Assembly: GCA_004555705.1 (NCBI GenBank)
Contig: SFHI01000129.1
Span: 1 to 5,612, forward strand
Direction of reading: 5' to 3'
DNA length: 5,612 nucleotides
DNA from: Clostridiales bacterium
Lineage (GTDB): Bacteria; Bacillota; Clostridia; Oscillospirales; Oscillospiraceae
Both the position numbers and the translations under genes were made by a program. The first letter of the stretch is position 1, and every line of letters begins with the position of its first letter. The notes under the pieces are model-generated. The model was not told the origin of the DNA. It worked only from the letters and a program-made list of their open reading frames with translations, and did no database searches. This document shows, in pieces, positions 1 through 5,396 of the stretch.

Positions 1-1
1 G

Positions 2-487
2 GAGGAGTTCGTCGCCAAGACCGGCTGTGACTCCCTGGCCATCGCCATCGGCACCAGCCACGGCGCTTACAAGTTCACCGCCGCTCAGTGCACCCGCAAC
101 GAGAAGGGCATCCTGGTTCCGCCTCCCCTGCGCTTTGACGTGCTGGAAGAGGTCTCCAAGCGCCTGCCCGGTTTCCCCATCGTGCTGCATGGCTCCTCCT
201 CCGTGCCCCAGAACTACGTGAAGATGATCAACGACAACGGCGGCAGAATGCCCGACGCCGTGGGCATCCCCGAGGAGCAGCTGCGTCACGCTGCCGAGCT
301 GTCCGTGTGCAAGATCAACATTGACTCCGATCTGCGCCTGGCCATGACCGGCACCGTCCGTCAGTTCTTCAACGAGCATCCCGACAAGTTCGACCCCCGG
401 GAGTACCTGAAGCCCGCCCGCGCCAACATCAAGGAGCTGGTTCGCCACAAGCTGGTGAACGTCCTGGGCTGCGCCGGCAAGGCCTGA
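2..487 (+). CDS. fba: Class II fructose-bisphosphate aldolase, C-terminal part (5' end outside window)
   Basis: This is the last 161 codons of a zinc-dependent class II (IIB-like) aldolase. In the cytoplasm the enzyme reversibly splits fructose 1,6-bisphosphate into dihydroxyacetone phosphate and glyceraldehyde 3-phosphate in glycolysis and gluconeogenesis. Visible in the fragment are GTSHGAYKF (about residues 17-25, with a zinc-ligand His), VLHGSSSVP (61-69, a second metal-binding His), and KINIDSDLRLA (104-114), the NIDxD segment that binds the substrate phosphate. The C-terminal FDPREYLKPAR is also typical of the family. The family is usually about 280-310 residues, so nearly half is missing only because the window starts inside the gene. 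The frame is uninterrupted to TGA and a terminator follows 14 nt later, so this gene ends its transcription unit. The motifs leave little doubt about the family; the exact sugar substrate (fructose versus tagatose bisphosphate) is inferred. Confidence 0.95.
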   Translation, partial: EEFVAKTGCDSLAIAIGTSHGAYKFTAAQCTRNEKGILVPPPLRFDVLEEVSKRLPGFPIVLHGSSSVPQNYVKMINDNGGRMPDAVGIPEEQLRHAAELSVCKINIDSDLRLAMTGTVRQFFNEHPDKFDPREYLKPARANIKELVRHKLVNVLGCAGKA

Positions 488-501
488 TTCTCTCCATAAG
501 C

Positions 502-537
502 AAAAGCGGAACGCCGAAACCGGCGCTCCGCTTTTTT
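502..537 (+). terminator. Rho-independent terminator of fba
   Basis: The 5' arm is 502-516 and the 3' arm 521-535, separated by the loop AAAC. The stem is 15 bp with one internal A/C mismatch and is followed by a run of six T (532-537). The stem contains an A-run on the 5' side, so it could also work on the opposite strand. It lies 14 nt after the aldolase stop codon. Confidence 0.92.
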
Positions 538-545
538 CGTAGACG

Positions 546-783
546 GAGCGATAAATTGGTGTTTGTACATTCTTTGCTGTCATTGCGAGCCAGTGCGCAC
601 ACTGGCGTGGCAATCCCCCCGTCCGAAGGAACCAGGCAACGACTACTACCAAAAATCCCAGCGGCTCCCGCTCCTCATGGTACTTTTCTGTACATTTCCC
701 CTCTATCCGGGGGATTGCCACACCAGCGTGCGCGCTGGTTCGCAATGACAGCGTTTATTCGCCAAACTCCCAATTTATCGCTC
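546..783 (-). repeat. MITE/BIME-like intergenic repeat, copy A (inverted relative to B, C, D)
   Basis: The element is about 238 bp, bounded by terminal inverted repeats GAGCGATAAATTGG (546-559) and its exact reverse complement (770-783). Inside sit two facing REP-like hairpins, 582-614 and 714-746, each closed by ATTGC/GCAAT with an inner GCCAG/CTGGC-type stem. The core between them (about 618-708) matches the reverse complement of the cores of copies B, C and D: the complement of GAGGGGAAATGT lies near 692-704. It is therefore scored on the minus strand. It starts 8 nt after the fba terminator and ends 7 nt before the bioY operator. No transposase is encoded, and ORFs through it are not conserved between copies. 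Confidence 0.87.
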
Positions 784-790
784 AGCTTGA

Positions 791-821
791 TTGTAAACCT
801 TTAAGAATATTTGGTTGACAA
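791..821 (+). promoter_or_regulatory. BirA (biotin repressor) operator of bioY-birA
   Basis: The imperfect inverted repeat TTGTAAACC (791-799) and GGTTGACAA (813-821) is separated by 13 nt. The reverse complement of the right half is TTGTCAACC, one mismatch from the left half. This matches the known Firmicute BirA operator pattern (TTGTTAAC, about 15 nt, GTTAACAA). The right half contains the -35 box at 815-820, so bound biotinoyl-AMP-BirA would block RNA polymerase. The birA gene downstream encodes a BirA with a DNA-binding domain, which supports autoregulation by biotin supply. Seen: the palindrome and its overlap. Inferred: the regulator. Confidence 0.8.
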
Positions 822-843
822 TTAATCCCTCGCGTGGTATACT
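815..843 (+). promoter_or_regulatory. Sigma-A promoter of bioY-birA
   Basis: A perfect -35 box TTGACA (815-820), a 17-nt spacer and a -10 box TATACT (838-843) are preceded by an extended -10 TG (835-836). Transcription would start near 850, giving a leader of about 29 nt before the bioY ATG. No riboswitch fits in this short leader, consistent with control by the overlapping BirA operator. Confidence 0.85.
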
Positions 844-878
844 CCTGCTGAAAATCCAGAAATTGGGAGGAATTGGCA

Positions 879-1436
879 ATGGAAGCTGCTGTGAAACCGA
901 AAATGAGGACCGTGGATATGGCCTATATCGCAATGTTCGCCGTGGTGATGGCGGTGTGCGCCTGGATCAGCATCCCGGCGGCGGTGCCCTTTACCCTGCA
1001 GACCTTCGGGGTGTTCCTGGCGGTGGGGGTGCTTGGCGGCAAGCGGGGAACGTTGGCCGTGGTGCTGTACCTGCTGCTGGGTGCCGTGGGTGTGCCTGTA
1101 TTCGCGGGCTTTAACGGCGGCCTGGGCTATATGCTGGGCTCCACCGGAGGCTACATTGTGGGCTTTACGCTGTCGGCCCTCACGATGTGGGGCTTCGAGG
1201 CGGCGCTGGGAAAGAAAACCTGGGTGCTGGCTCTCTCCATGGTGCTGGGCCTTCTTGTGTGCTACGCCTTCGGCACCGGCTGGTTCATGGTGGTCTACGG
1301 CAAAAATACCGGGCCAATCGGCCTGATGACCGCTCTGGGCTGGTGCGTGATCCCCTATATCGTCCCCGACCTGGTGAAGATCGCCCTGGCGCTGCTGCTG
1401 CACAGGCGGCTGGCCTCGGCCATCCGGCTGCGGTGA
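879..1436 (+). CDS. bioY: Biotin ECF transporter substrate-binding (S) component BioY
   Basis: This 185-residue membrane protein captures biotin for an energy-coupling-factor transporter. Family hallmarks are VPFTLQTFGVFLA (36-48), GGKRG (53-57), a GAVGVPVFAGFNGG loop (68-81), GSTGGYIVGF (87-96, usually GPTGGY), FGTGWF (131-136) and a C-terminal PYIVPDLVKIALA (159-171). About six hydrophobic segments are visible, and the length is normal for BioY. The ATG at 879 is preferred over an in-frame TTG at 873, because GGGAGG (865-870) lies 8 nt before ATG and only 2 nt before TTG. No ecfA or ecfT genes are adjacent, as in group II ECF systems, where S components share one energizing module encoded elsewhere. 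It is cotranscribed with birA from a biotin-controlled promoter, which suggests a cell that scavenges biotin; whether it can also synthesise biotin cannot be told here. Confidence 0.96.
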   Translation: MEAAVKPKMRTVDMAYIAMFAVVMAVCAWISIPAAVPFTLQTFGVFLAVGVLGGKRGTLAVVLYLLLGAVGVPVFAGFNGGLGYMLGSTGGYIVGFTLSALTMWGFEAALGKKTWVLALSMVLGLLVCYAFGTGWFMVVYGKNTGPIGLMTALGWCVIPYIVPDLVKIALALLLHRRLASAIRLR

Positions 1437-1441
1437 AGGCC

Positions 1442-2422
1442 ATGACCACCAAGGAAAAGCTGCTGGAGCTGCTGGAGAATCACCGGGAGGAATACCTGTC
1501 CGGGGAGGAGCTGGCGAAAACGCTGGCGGTGTCCCGGGCAGCGGTTTGGAAGGCGGTAAAGAGCCTGCAGCAGGAGGGCTATCCCATTGACGCGGTGACC
1601 AACCGGGGCTATCGGCTTTCCCGGGGCGGGGATCGGCTGTCGGCCCCCGGAATCCGGAAGTACCTGAAGCCGGAATACAGAGACCTCCCCATCACGGTGG
1701 CGGAGGAAACCCAGTCCACCAACACCGCCCTGCGGGCCCTGGCGGAGGCCGGGGCGCCCGAAGGCACGGTGTATCTTGCCCAGAGCCAGACCGGGGGCCG
1801 GGGGAGGATGGGAAGGTCCTTCTTCTCCCCTGCCGGAACCGGGCTGTATCTGAGTCTGCTGCTGCGGCCCACTGCTTGGGAGCCGGTCCGGGCGGCCCAG
1901 CTCACCGCCGCGGCGGCGGCTGCCATGTGCGAGGCCATCCGGGAGGTCACCGGGAAGGAATCGGGGATCAAGTGGGTCAACGACCTGCTGCTGGAGGGGA
2001 AGAAGGTCTGCGGCATTCTCACGGAGGCCTCCTTCAGCATGGAAAGCGGGGTTTTGGAGTACGCGGTGCTGGGCCTGGGTGTGAATGTGTATATGCCGGA
2101 AGGGGGCTTTCCCGGGGAGCTGGAAGGCATCGCCGGAGCGGTGCTGGAAAGCCCCGGGGAGGATGTGCGGAGCCGGATCGCCGGGGAATTCCTGAACCGC
2201 TTTCTGGCAGGCTATGAACACCCGGAGGACCGGAGCTTCCTGGAAATCTACCGCCGCAGGAGCATTGCGGTGGGCAGAGAGGTTACGGTGCTCTCCGGCG
2301 GGCATGAGCGCCGGGCCTTTGCCTATAGTGTGGACGATGATTGCAGGCTCCTGGTGCGGTATCCCGACGGCAGGGAACAGGCCCTGTCCTATGGGGAAAT
2401 CAGGATTTCAATTGACAATTGA
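1442..2422 (+). CDS. birA: Bifunctional biotin--[acetyl-CoA-carboxylase] ligase / biotin operon repressor BirA
   Basis: This 326-residue protein activates biotin with ATP to biotinoyl-AMP and transfers it to the biotin carrier lysine of carboxylases; with biotinoyl-AMP bound it also represses biotin genes. Residues 1-62 form a winged helix (HTH_11), with SRAAVWKAVKSLQ (31-43) as the recognition region and NRGYRL in the wing. The ligase domain shows QSTN (91-94), GRGRMGR (119-125, the adenylate-binding loop), KWVND (177-181, usually KWPND), KVCGILTE (188-195, with the conserved catalytic Lys) and GLGVNV (211-216). A C-terminal SH3-like domain covers about 275-322. The gene begins 5 nt after bioY, with GAAGG across the bioY stop, so translational coupling is likely. 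The frame is open further upstream, but that part is a shadow of bioY. The last codons and stop lie in a small CAATTGA tandem repeat. Confidence 0.97.
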   Translation: MTTKEKLLELLENHREEYLSGEELAKTLAVSRAAVWKAVKSLQQEGYPIDAVTNRGYRLSRGGDRLSAPGIRKYLKPEYRDLPITVAEETQSTNTALRALAEAGAPEGTVYLAQSQTGGRGRMGRSFFSPAGTGLYLSLLLRPTAWEPVRAAQLTAAAAAAMCEAIREVTGKESGIKWVNDLLLEGKKVCGILTEASFSMESGVLEYAVLGLGVNVYMPEGGFPGELEGIAGAVLESPGEDVRSRIAGEFLNRFLAGYEHPEDRSFLEIYRRRSIAVGREVTVLSGGHERRAFAYSVDDDCRLLVRYPDGREQALSYGEIRISIDN

Positions 2423-2427
2423 CAATT
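2409..2427 (+). repeat. Short tandem repeat of CAATTGA spanning the birA stop
   Basis: Two exact 7-bp units CAATTGA (2409-2415 and 2416-2422) are followed by a partial unit CAATT (2423-2427). They encode the last residues (Ile-Asp-Asn) of BirA and supply its TGA. They may be a slippage product or the edge of an old insertion; no function is evident. Confidence 0.7.
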
Positions 2428-2461
2428 ATGGAGCCCCTTCGGGACGAATATGAATACAGAG

Positions 2462-2710
2462 CGGCAAATTGGTGTTTGAAAGCGTGCGCTTAAAAAATGC
2501 TGTCATTGCGAGCCAGTTCGCAAACTGGCGTGGCAATCCCCCGGTTAGAGGAAAAATGTACCGAAAAGTTCCCAGGGAAATGGGTTCGTTTGCGATTTTT
2601 GGTGGTAATCGTTATCTGGTTCCATTCAACCGGGGGATTGCCACACCAGTGTGCGCACTGGTTCGCAATGACAGAAAACTTGAGACGAAGCCGACAAACA
2701 CCAATTTATC
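2462..2710 (+). repeat. MITE/BIME-like intergenic repeat, copy B
   Basis: The element is about 249 bp. The left end has AAATTGGTGTTTG (2466-2478) and the right end CAAACACCAATTT (2695-2707), a perfect 13-bp inverted repeat. REP-like hairpins lie at 2505-2537 and 2637-2669. The left inner stem is GCCAGTT/AACTGGC instead of the GCCAGTG/CACTGGC of the other copies, so both sides changed together. The core (about 2541-2631) carries the shared GGTGGTAATCGTTA segment. It sits between the birA stop and the likely birA terminator, with about 12 nt to the terminator stem, so the bioY-birA transcript should carry the whole element. Confidence 0.87.
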
Positions 2711-2722
2711 TGTCCGGTATGG

Positions 2723-2756
2723 AACGTGTCAGGGGGCCTCTACCCTGACACGTTTT
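2723..2756 (+). terminator. Rho-independent terminator, probably of bioY-birA
   Basis: A perfect 12-bp stem (2723-2734 with 2743-2754) around an 8-nt loop ends in TTTT (2753-2756). The T-run is short but the stem is GC-rich. It lies 300 nt after birA because repeat copy B is in between, and upstream of the next promoter. Confidence 0.82.
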
Positions 2757-2783
2757 CGTGTTGCCGGAAATTTTGATTTGGGC

Positions 2784-2812
2784 TTGTAACTTCCCTCCTT
2801 TTGTGGTAGACT
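2784..2812 (+). promoter_or_regulatory. Probable sigma-A promoter of the prfC leader
   Basis: A -35-like TTGTAA (2784-2789), a 17-nt spacer and a -10-like TAGACT (2807-2812) with TG one base upstream (2804-2805, extended -10) are present. The layout is the same as at the bioY promoter but with weaker boxes. Transcription would begin near 2819, about 32 nt before the leader ORF. Confidence 0.68.
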
Positions 2813-2850
2813 GAATAGGTTAAGGAAATTTACCTGTTTTGGAGGAAATT

Positions 2851-2874
2851 ATGCGGTTTCTTACTCCACCCTAG
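2851..2874 (+). CDS. Putative 7-residue leader peptide MRFLTPP upstream of prfC
   Basis: An ATG is followed by six codons and TAG, giving MRFLTPP. It has its own strong ribosome binding site GGAGG (2841-2845) 5 nt before the ATG, nearly a copy of the prfC site (TTGGAGGA in both). The peptide ends in Pro-Pro directly before a UAG followed by C. C-terminal prolines are known to slow peptide release in bacteria, and a Pro-Pro-stop causes arrest in at least one eukaryotic viral upstream ORF. Release factor 3, the product of the next gene, works in termination, so the leader may sense termination efficiency. Seen: the ORF, its site and the ending. Inferred: that it is translated and regulatory. 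It could be a chance ORF. Confidence 0.55.
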   Translation: MRFLTPP

Positions 2875-2876
2875 CC

Positions 2877-2908
2877 CCTCCGAATCGGATTATTCTGAAA
2901 TTTGGAGG
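2877..2908 (+). promoter_or_regulatory. Hairpin sequestering the prfC ribosome binding site
   Basis: CCTCCGAAT (2877-2885) pairs with ATTTGGAGG (2900-2908): 9 bp with one G-U wobble and a 14-nt loop that may form a small inner helix. The 3' arm contains the whole prfC Shine-Dalgarno GGAGG (2904-2908). The 5' arm starts 2 nt after the leader stop codon, so a ribosome paused there would cover it and free the prfC site, as in translational attenuators. The same CCTCC arm could alternatively pair with the leader's own GGAGG at 2841-2845. Not tested by folding. Confidence 0.58.
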
Positions 2909-2916
2909 ATTACAAT

Positions 2917-4478
2917 ATGTCAAATCTCATCGACGAAATCAGCCGCCGGAGAACCTTTGCCATCATCCGGAAAAATTCCTGCTCTACGGCGGGGCCATTG
3001 CCCAGGCGGGCGTGGTCAAGGGAAAGAAGAACTCCCGGGCCGCAACCTCCGACTGGATGGAGATCGAAAAGCAGCGTGGTATTTCCGTCACTTCGTCCGT
3101 CATGCAGTTCCAGTACGGCGGCTTCTGCATCAACATTCTGGACACCCCGGGCCACCAGGACTTCTCCGAGGACACCTACCGGACCCTCATGGCCGCGGAC
3201 TCCGCCGTCATGGTCATTGATGGGGCCAAGGGCGTGGAGCCCCAGACGAGAAAGCTTTTCAAGGTCTGCGCCATGCGGCACATTCCTATTTTCACCTTCG
3301 TCAACAAGATGGACCGGGAGACCAAGGACCCCTTCGACCTCCTGGACGAGGTGGAGCGGGAGCTGGGCATTGAGACCTACGCCATGAACTGGCCCATCGG
3401 CTCCGGCAAGGATTTTCAGGGCGTGTATGACCGGGAGAAGGCGGAGCTGCTGTTCTTCTCCGGCGTTTCCGGCAAGAAGCGGGCGGACAAGCAGGAGGTG
3501 GACCTGTACGACCCCATCGTGGCCCAGCTGCTGGACAGCGAAGAGAAACACCGTCAGCTCATTGACGATGTGGAGCTGCTGTCCGCCGGGCGGGAGATGG
3601 ACCTGGAAGCCGTCCGCAATGGGCAGCTGAGCCCGGTGTTCTTCGGCTCCGCCCTGACCAACTTCGGCATCGAACCCTTCCTGGAGGCCTTCCTGAAGCT
3701 GACCCCGCCCCCGCTGGCGAGGGTGTCGGACTCGGGCACCGTGGACGTGTTCAGCCCGGATTTCTCTGCCTTTGTCTTTAAAATTCAGGCCAACATGAAC
3801 AAGGCCCACCGGGACCGGCTGGCCTTCATGCGCATCTGCTCCGGCAAGTTCCAGCGGGACGCGGAATACTACCACGTTCAGGGCAACAAGAAAATGCGGC
3901 TTTCTCAGCCCCAGCAGCTGATGGCCGCCGAGCGGGAAATCGTGGAGGAGGCCTACGCCGGGGACGTGATTGGCGTGTTCGACCCGGGCATCTTCTCCAT
4001 CGGCGATACCATCACCGTGCCGGGGAAGAAATTCAAGTATTCCGGCATCCCCACCTTTGCCCCGGAGCACTTCTGCCGGGTGTCTGCCAAGGACTCCATG
4101 AAGCGCAAGCAGTTCGTCAAGGGCACAGAGCAGATCGCCCAGGAGGGCGCCATCCAGATTTTCAAAGTACCCAACTCCGGCATGGAGGAGGTCATCGTGG
4201 GCGTGGTGGGCACGCTGCAGTTTGACGTGTTCCAGTACCGCATGAAGAGCGAATATGGCGTGGAGCTGCGGATGGAGATGCTGCCCTACGAGGAAATCCG
4301 GCTCATCGACGCGTACCCCGGGGACCTGACGGACCTGAACCTGGGCAGTGATGCCGAACTGCTGGAGGACTACCACGGGCGGAACCTGCTGGTGTATTCC
4401 AGCTTCTGGGCCATCGACTTCACCTGCCGGAAGAATCCGGGCCTGAAGGTGAAGGAGATCGTGGTGGAGGAAGGATAA
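2917..4478 (+). pseudogene. prfC: Peptide chain release factor 3 (RF3), broken by a deletion of the P-loop
   Basis: RF3 is a translational GTPase that removes RF1/RF2 from the ribosome after peptide release. The ATG at 2917 has GGAGG (2904-2908) and gives the typical start MSNLIDEISRRRTFAII (to 2967). The text then jumps to KFLLYGGAIAQAG (from 2973) in another frame. Relative to the family, the segment with HPDAGKTTLTE is missing: five bases replace about 36, a loss of about 31 bp, which deletes G1 (P-loop) and shifts the frame. From 2973 to TAA at 4478 the frame is clean, with G2 RGISVT (3075-3092), G3 DTPGH (3141-3155) and G4 NKMD (3303-3314), then the RF3 domains. The restored length of about 530 residues equals that of normal RF3. 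It is either a very recent pseudogene or a sequencing/assembly error. No terminator follows. Confidence 0.88.
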
Positions 4479-4493
4479 ACAAGACAAATTGTG

Positions 4494-4734
4494 CGATAAA
4501 TTGGTGTTTGTCAAATAAACGCTGTCATTGCGAGCCAGTGCGCACACTGGCGTGGCAATCCCCCGGATAGAGGGGAAATGTATCGAAATGTTCCCGGGAA
4601 AACGGGAATTGTCGCGTTTTTTGGTGGTAATCGTTACTTAGTTCCTTTCAACCGGGGGATTGCCACACCAGTCTGCGGACTGGTTCGCAATGACAGCTTT
4701 TTTGGGGCGCACACCTACAAACACCAATTTGTCA
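4494..4734 (+). repeat. MITE/BIME-like intergenic repeat, copy C
   Basis: The element is about 241 bp. Its left end CGATAAATTGGTGTTTG (4494-4510) is matched by CAAACACCAATTTGTC (4718-4733) with one difference in the inverted repeat. Hairpins are at 4527-4559 and 4659-4691. The right inner stem is ACCAGTC/GACTGGT, against ACCAGTG/CACTGGT in copy B, another paired change. It fills the gap between prfC and the next gene: it starts 15 nt after the prfC stop and ends 7 nt before the next ribosome binding site. No terminator or clear promoter is seen in or beside it. Confidence 0.87.
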
Positions 4735-4753
4735 AAGGGAAAGGAGGCGGCGT

Positions 4754-5317
4754 ATGCACGCGTGGCGGCATTTTGTGACAATTACAAAGCATCGGATGCT
4801 TGTGCTGGAGGGGTGCTTCCGGGTGGGGCTTATCCGCCAGGGGCTATGCCACGACCTGTCCAAGTATTCCCCCGCGGAGTTTTGGAACGGGGCCCGGTAT
4901 TACCAGGGCAATCGCAGCCCCAACGCCGCCGAGCGGGAGGACAAGGGCTACAGCGAGGCCTGGATGCACCACAAGGGCCGCAATCCCCACCACTATGAAT
5001 ACTGGACGGACATGAACCGGGAAAGCCACTGCTATGAGCCCATCCCCATGCCCCGCAGGTACCTGGTGGAGATGGTCATGGACCGCCGGGCCGCCTGCAA
5101 GACCTACGAGGGGGCGGCCTACATCCCCGCGTCGCCCCTGAACTACCTGGACAGGAGCTGGGAGAAAAAACTGCTGCACCCCCAGACCGAGCGAGAGCTG
5201 CGCTACATTCTCACCATGCTCCGCGACCGCGGCGAGGAGGAAACCTTCCGGTATCTGCGCCGGGAGGTGCTGCAGGGCAAACCCTTCCCCTGGGAGGAAG
5301 GGGAAATACCCCAATAG
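4754..5317 (+). CDS. DUF5662-like protein with HD-like His/Asp motifs, function unknown
   Basis: This 187-residue, probably cytoplasmic protein has no signal peptide or membrane segment. AGGAGG (4742-4747) lies 6 nt before the ATG. The layout resembles the uncharacterised DUF5662 family: an N-terminal ITKHRMLVLEGCF (10-22), HDLSKYSPAEF (33-43), AWMHHKGRNPHHYEYW (69-84) and a helix MPRRYLVEMVMDR (99-111). The clustered His and Asp (H33, D34, H72, H73, H79, H80, D110) suggest a metal site of the kind seen in HD-fold hydrolases, but no substrate is known. From memory, relatives occur in Firmicutes and their phages. No promoter is evident: the gene begins right after repeat copy C and no terminator separates it from prfC, so it may be read through from the prfC promoter. 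The family name is from recalled motifs, not a search. Confidence 0.8.
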   Translation: MHAWRHFVTITKHRMLVLEGCFRVGLIRQGLCHDLSKYSPAEFWNGARYYQGNRSPNAAEREDKGYSEAWMHHKGRNPHHYEYWTDMNRESHCYEPIPMPRRYLVEMVMDRRAACKTYEGAAYIPASPLNYLDRSWEKKLLHPQTERELRYILTMLRDRGEEETFRYLRREVLQGKPFPWEEGEIPQ

Positions 5318-5320
5318 ACG

Positions 5321-5363
5321 AAAAAAGTGTCATCCCCGGATTTGTGGGGGATGACACTTTTTT
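5321..5363 (+). terminator. Strong, probably bidirectional terminator after the DUF5662-like gene
   Basis: A perfect 17-bp stem (5321-5337 with 5347-5363) surrounds a 9-nt loop. The A6 run on the 5' arm mirrors the T6 run on the 3' arm, so it can end transcription from both sides. It begins 3 nt after the TAG stop. Confidence 0.94.
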
Positions 5364-5396
5364 GGTTTCCGCGCATATTGGACCCGGGCGGCAATA

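Noticed and set aside
582..746. The repeated hairpin sequences as a CRISPR array
   Set aside because: Repeats occur as inverted pairs about 100 nt apart, are dispersed between genes, and lack regular spacers or cas genes.
822..1403. A 193-codon minus-strand ORF over bioY, and similar opposite-strand ORFs over birA and the DUF5662-like gene
   Set aside because: They have His/Gln/Ala/Pro-rich shadow compositions without motifs or ribosome binding sites, typical of antisense frames in GC-rich genes.
1187..1441. Upstream extension of birA to position 1187
   Set aside because: The extra 85 codons overlap bioY in another frame and have no homology; ATG 1442 begins exactly at the BirA winged-helix domain.
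2412..2424. The two TTGACA boxes at the birA end as a promoter
   Set aside because: No -10 box lies at 16-18 nt from either one, and a better promoter is found at 2784-2812.
2560..2789. ORF through repeat copy B giving a peptide with GGNRYLVPFNRGIATP, similar to one in copy C
   Set aside because: The same frame is shut by a stop in copy D and reads differently in copy A. The similarity comes from the repeat DNA itself, and no ribosome binding site is consistently present.
2968..2976. Programmed frameshift at the A5 run joining the two parts of prfC
   Set aside because: The site is not a good slippery heptamer, and the join would still lack about 10-12 conserved residues including the P-loop. 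A deletion explains it better.
3012..4478. An intact protein starting at GTG 3012 as the real prfC product
   Set aside because: There is no Shine-Dalgarno before 3012, and upstream codons (2973-3011) continue RF3 homology in the same frame, as does the true start region at 2917. The product would lack the P-loop.
2910..4547. A 545-codon open frame on the minus strand across prfC
   Set aside because: It is a GC-rich antisense shadow of prfC with no family motifs; the + strand carries unmistakable RF3 motifs.
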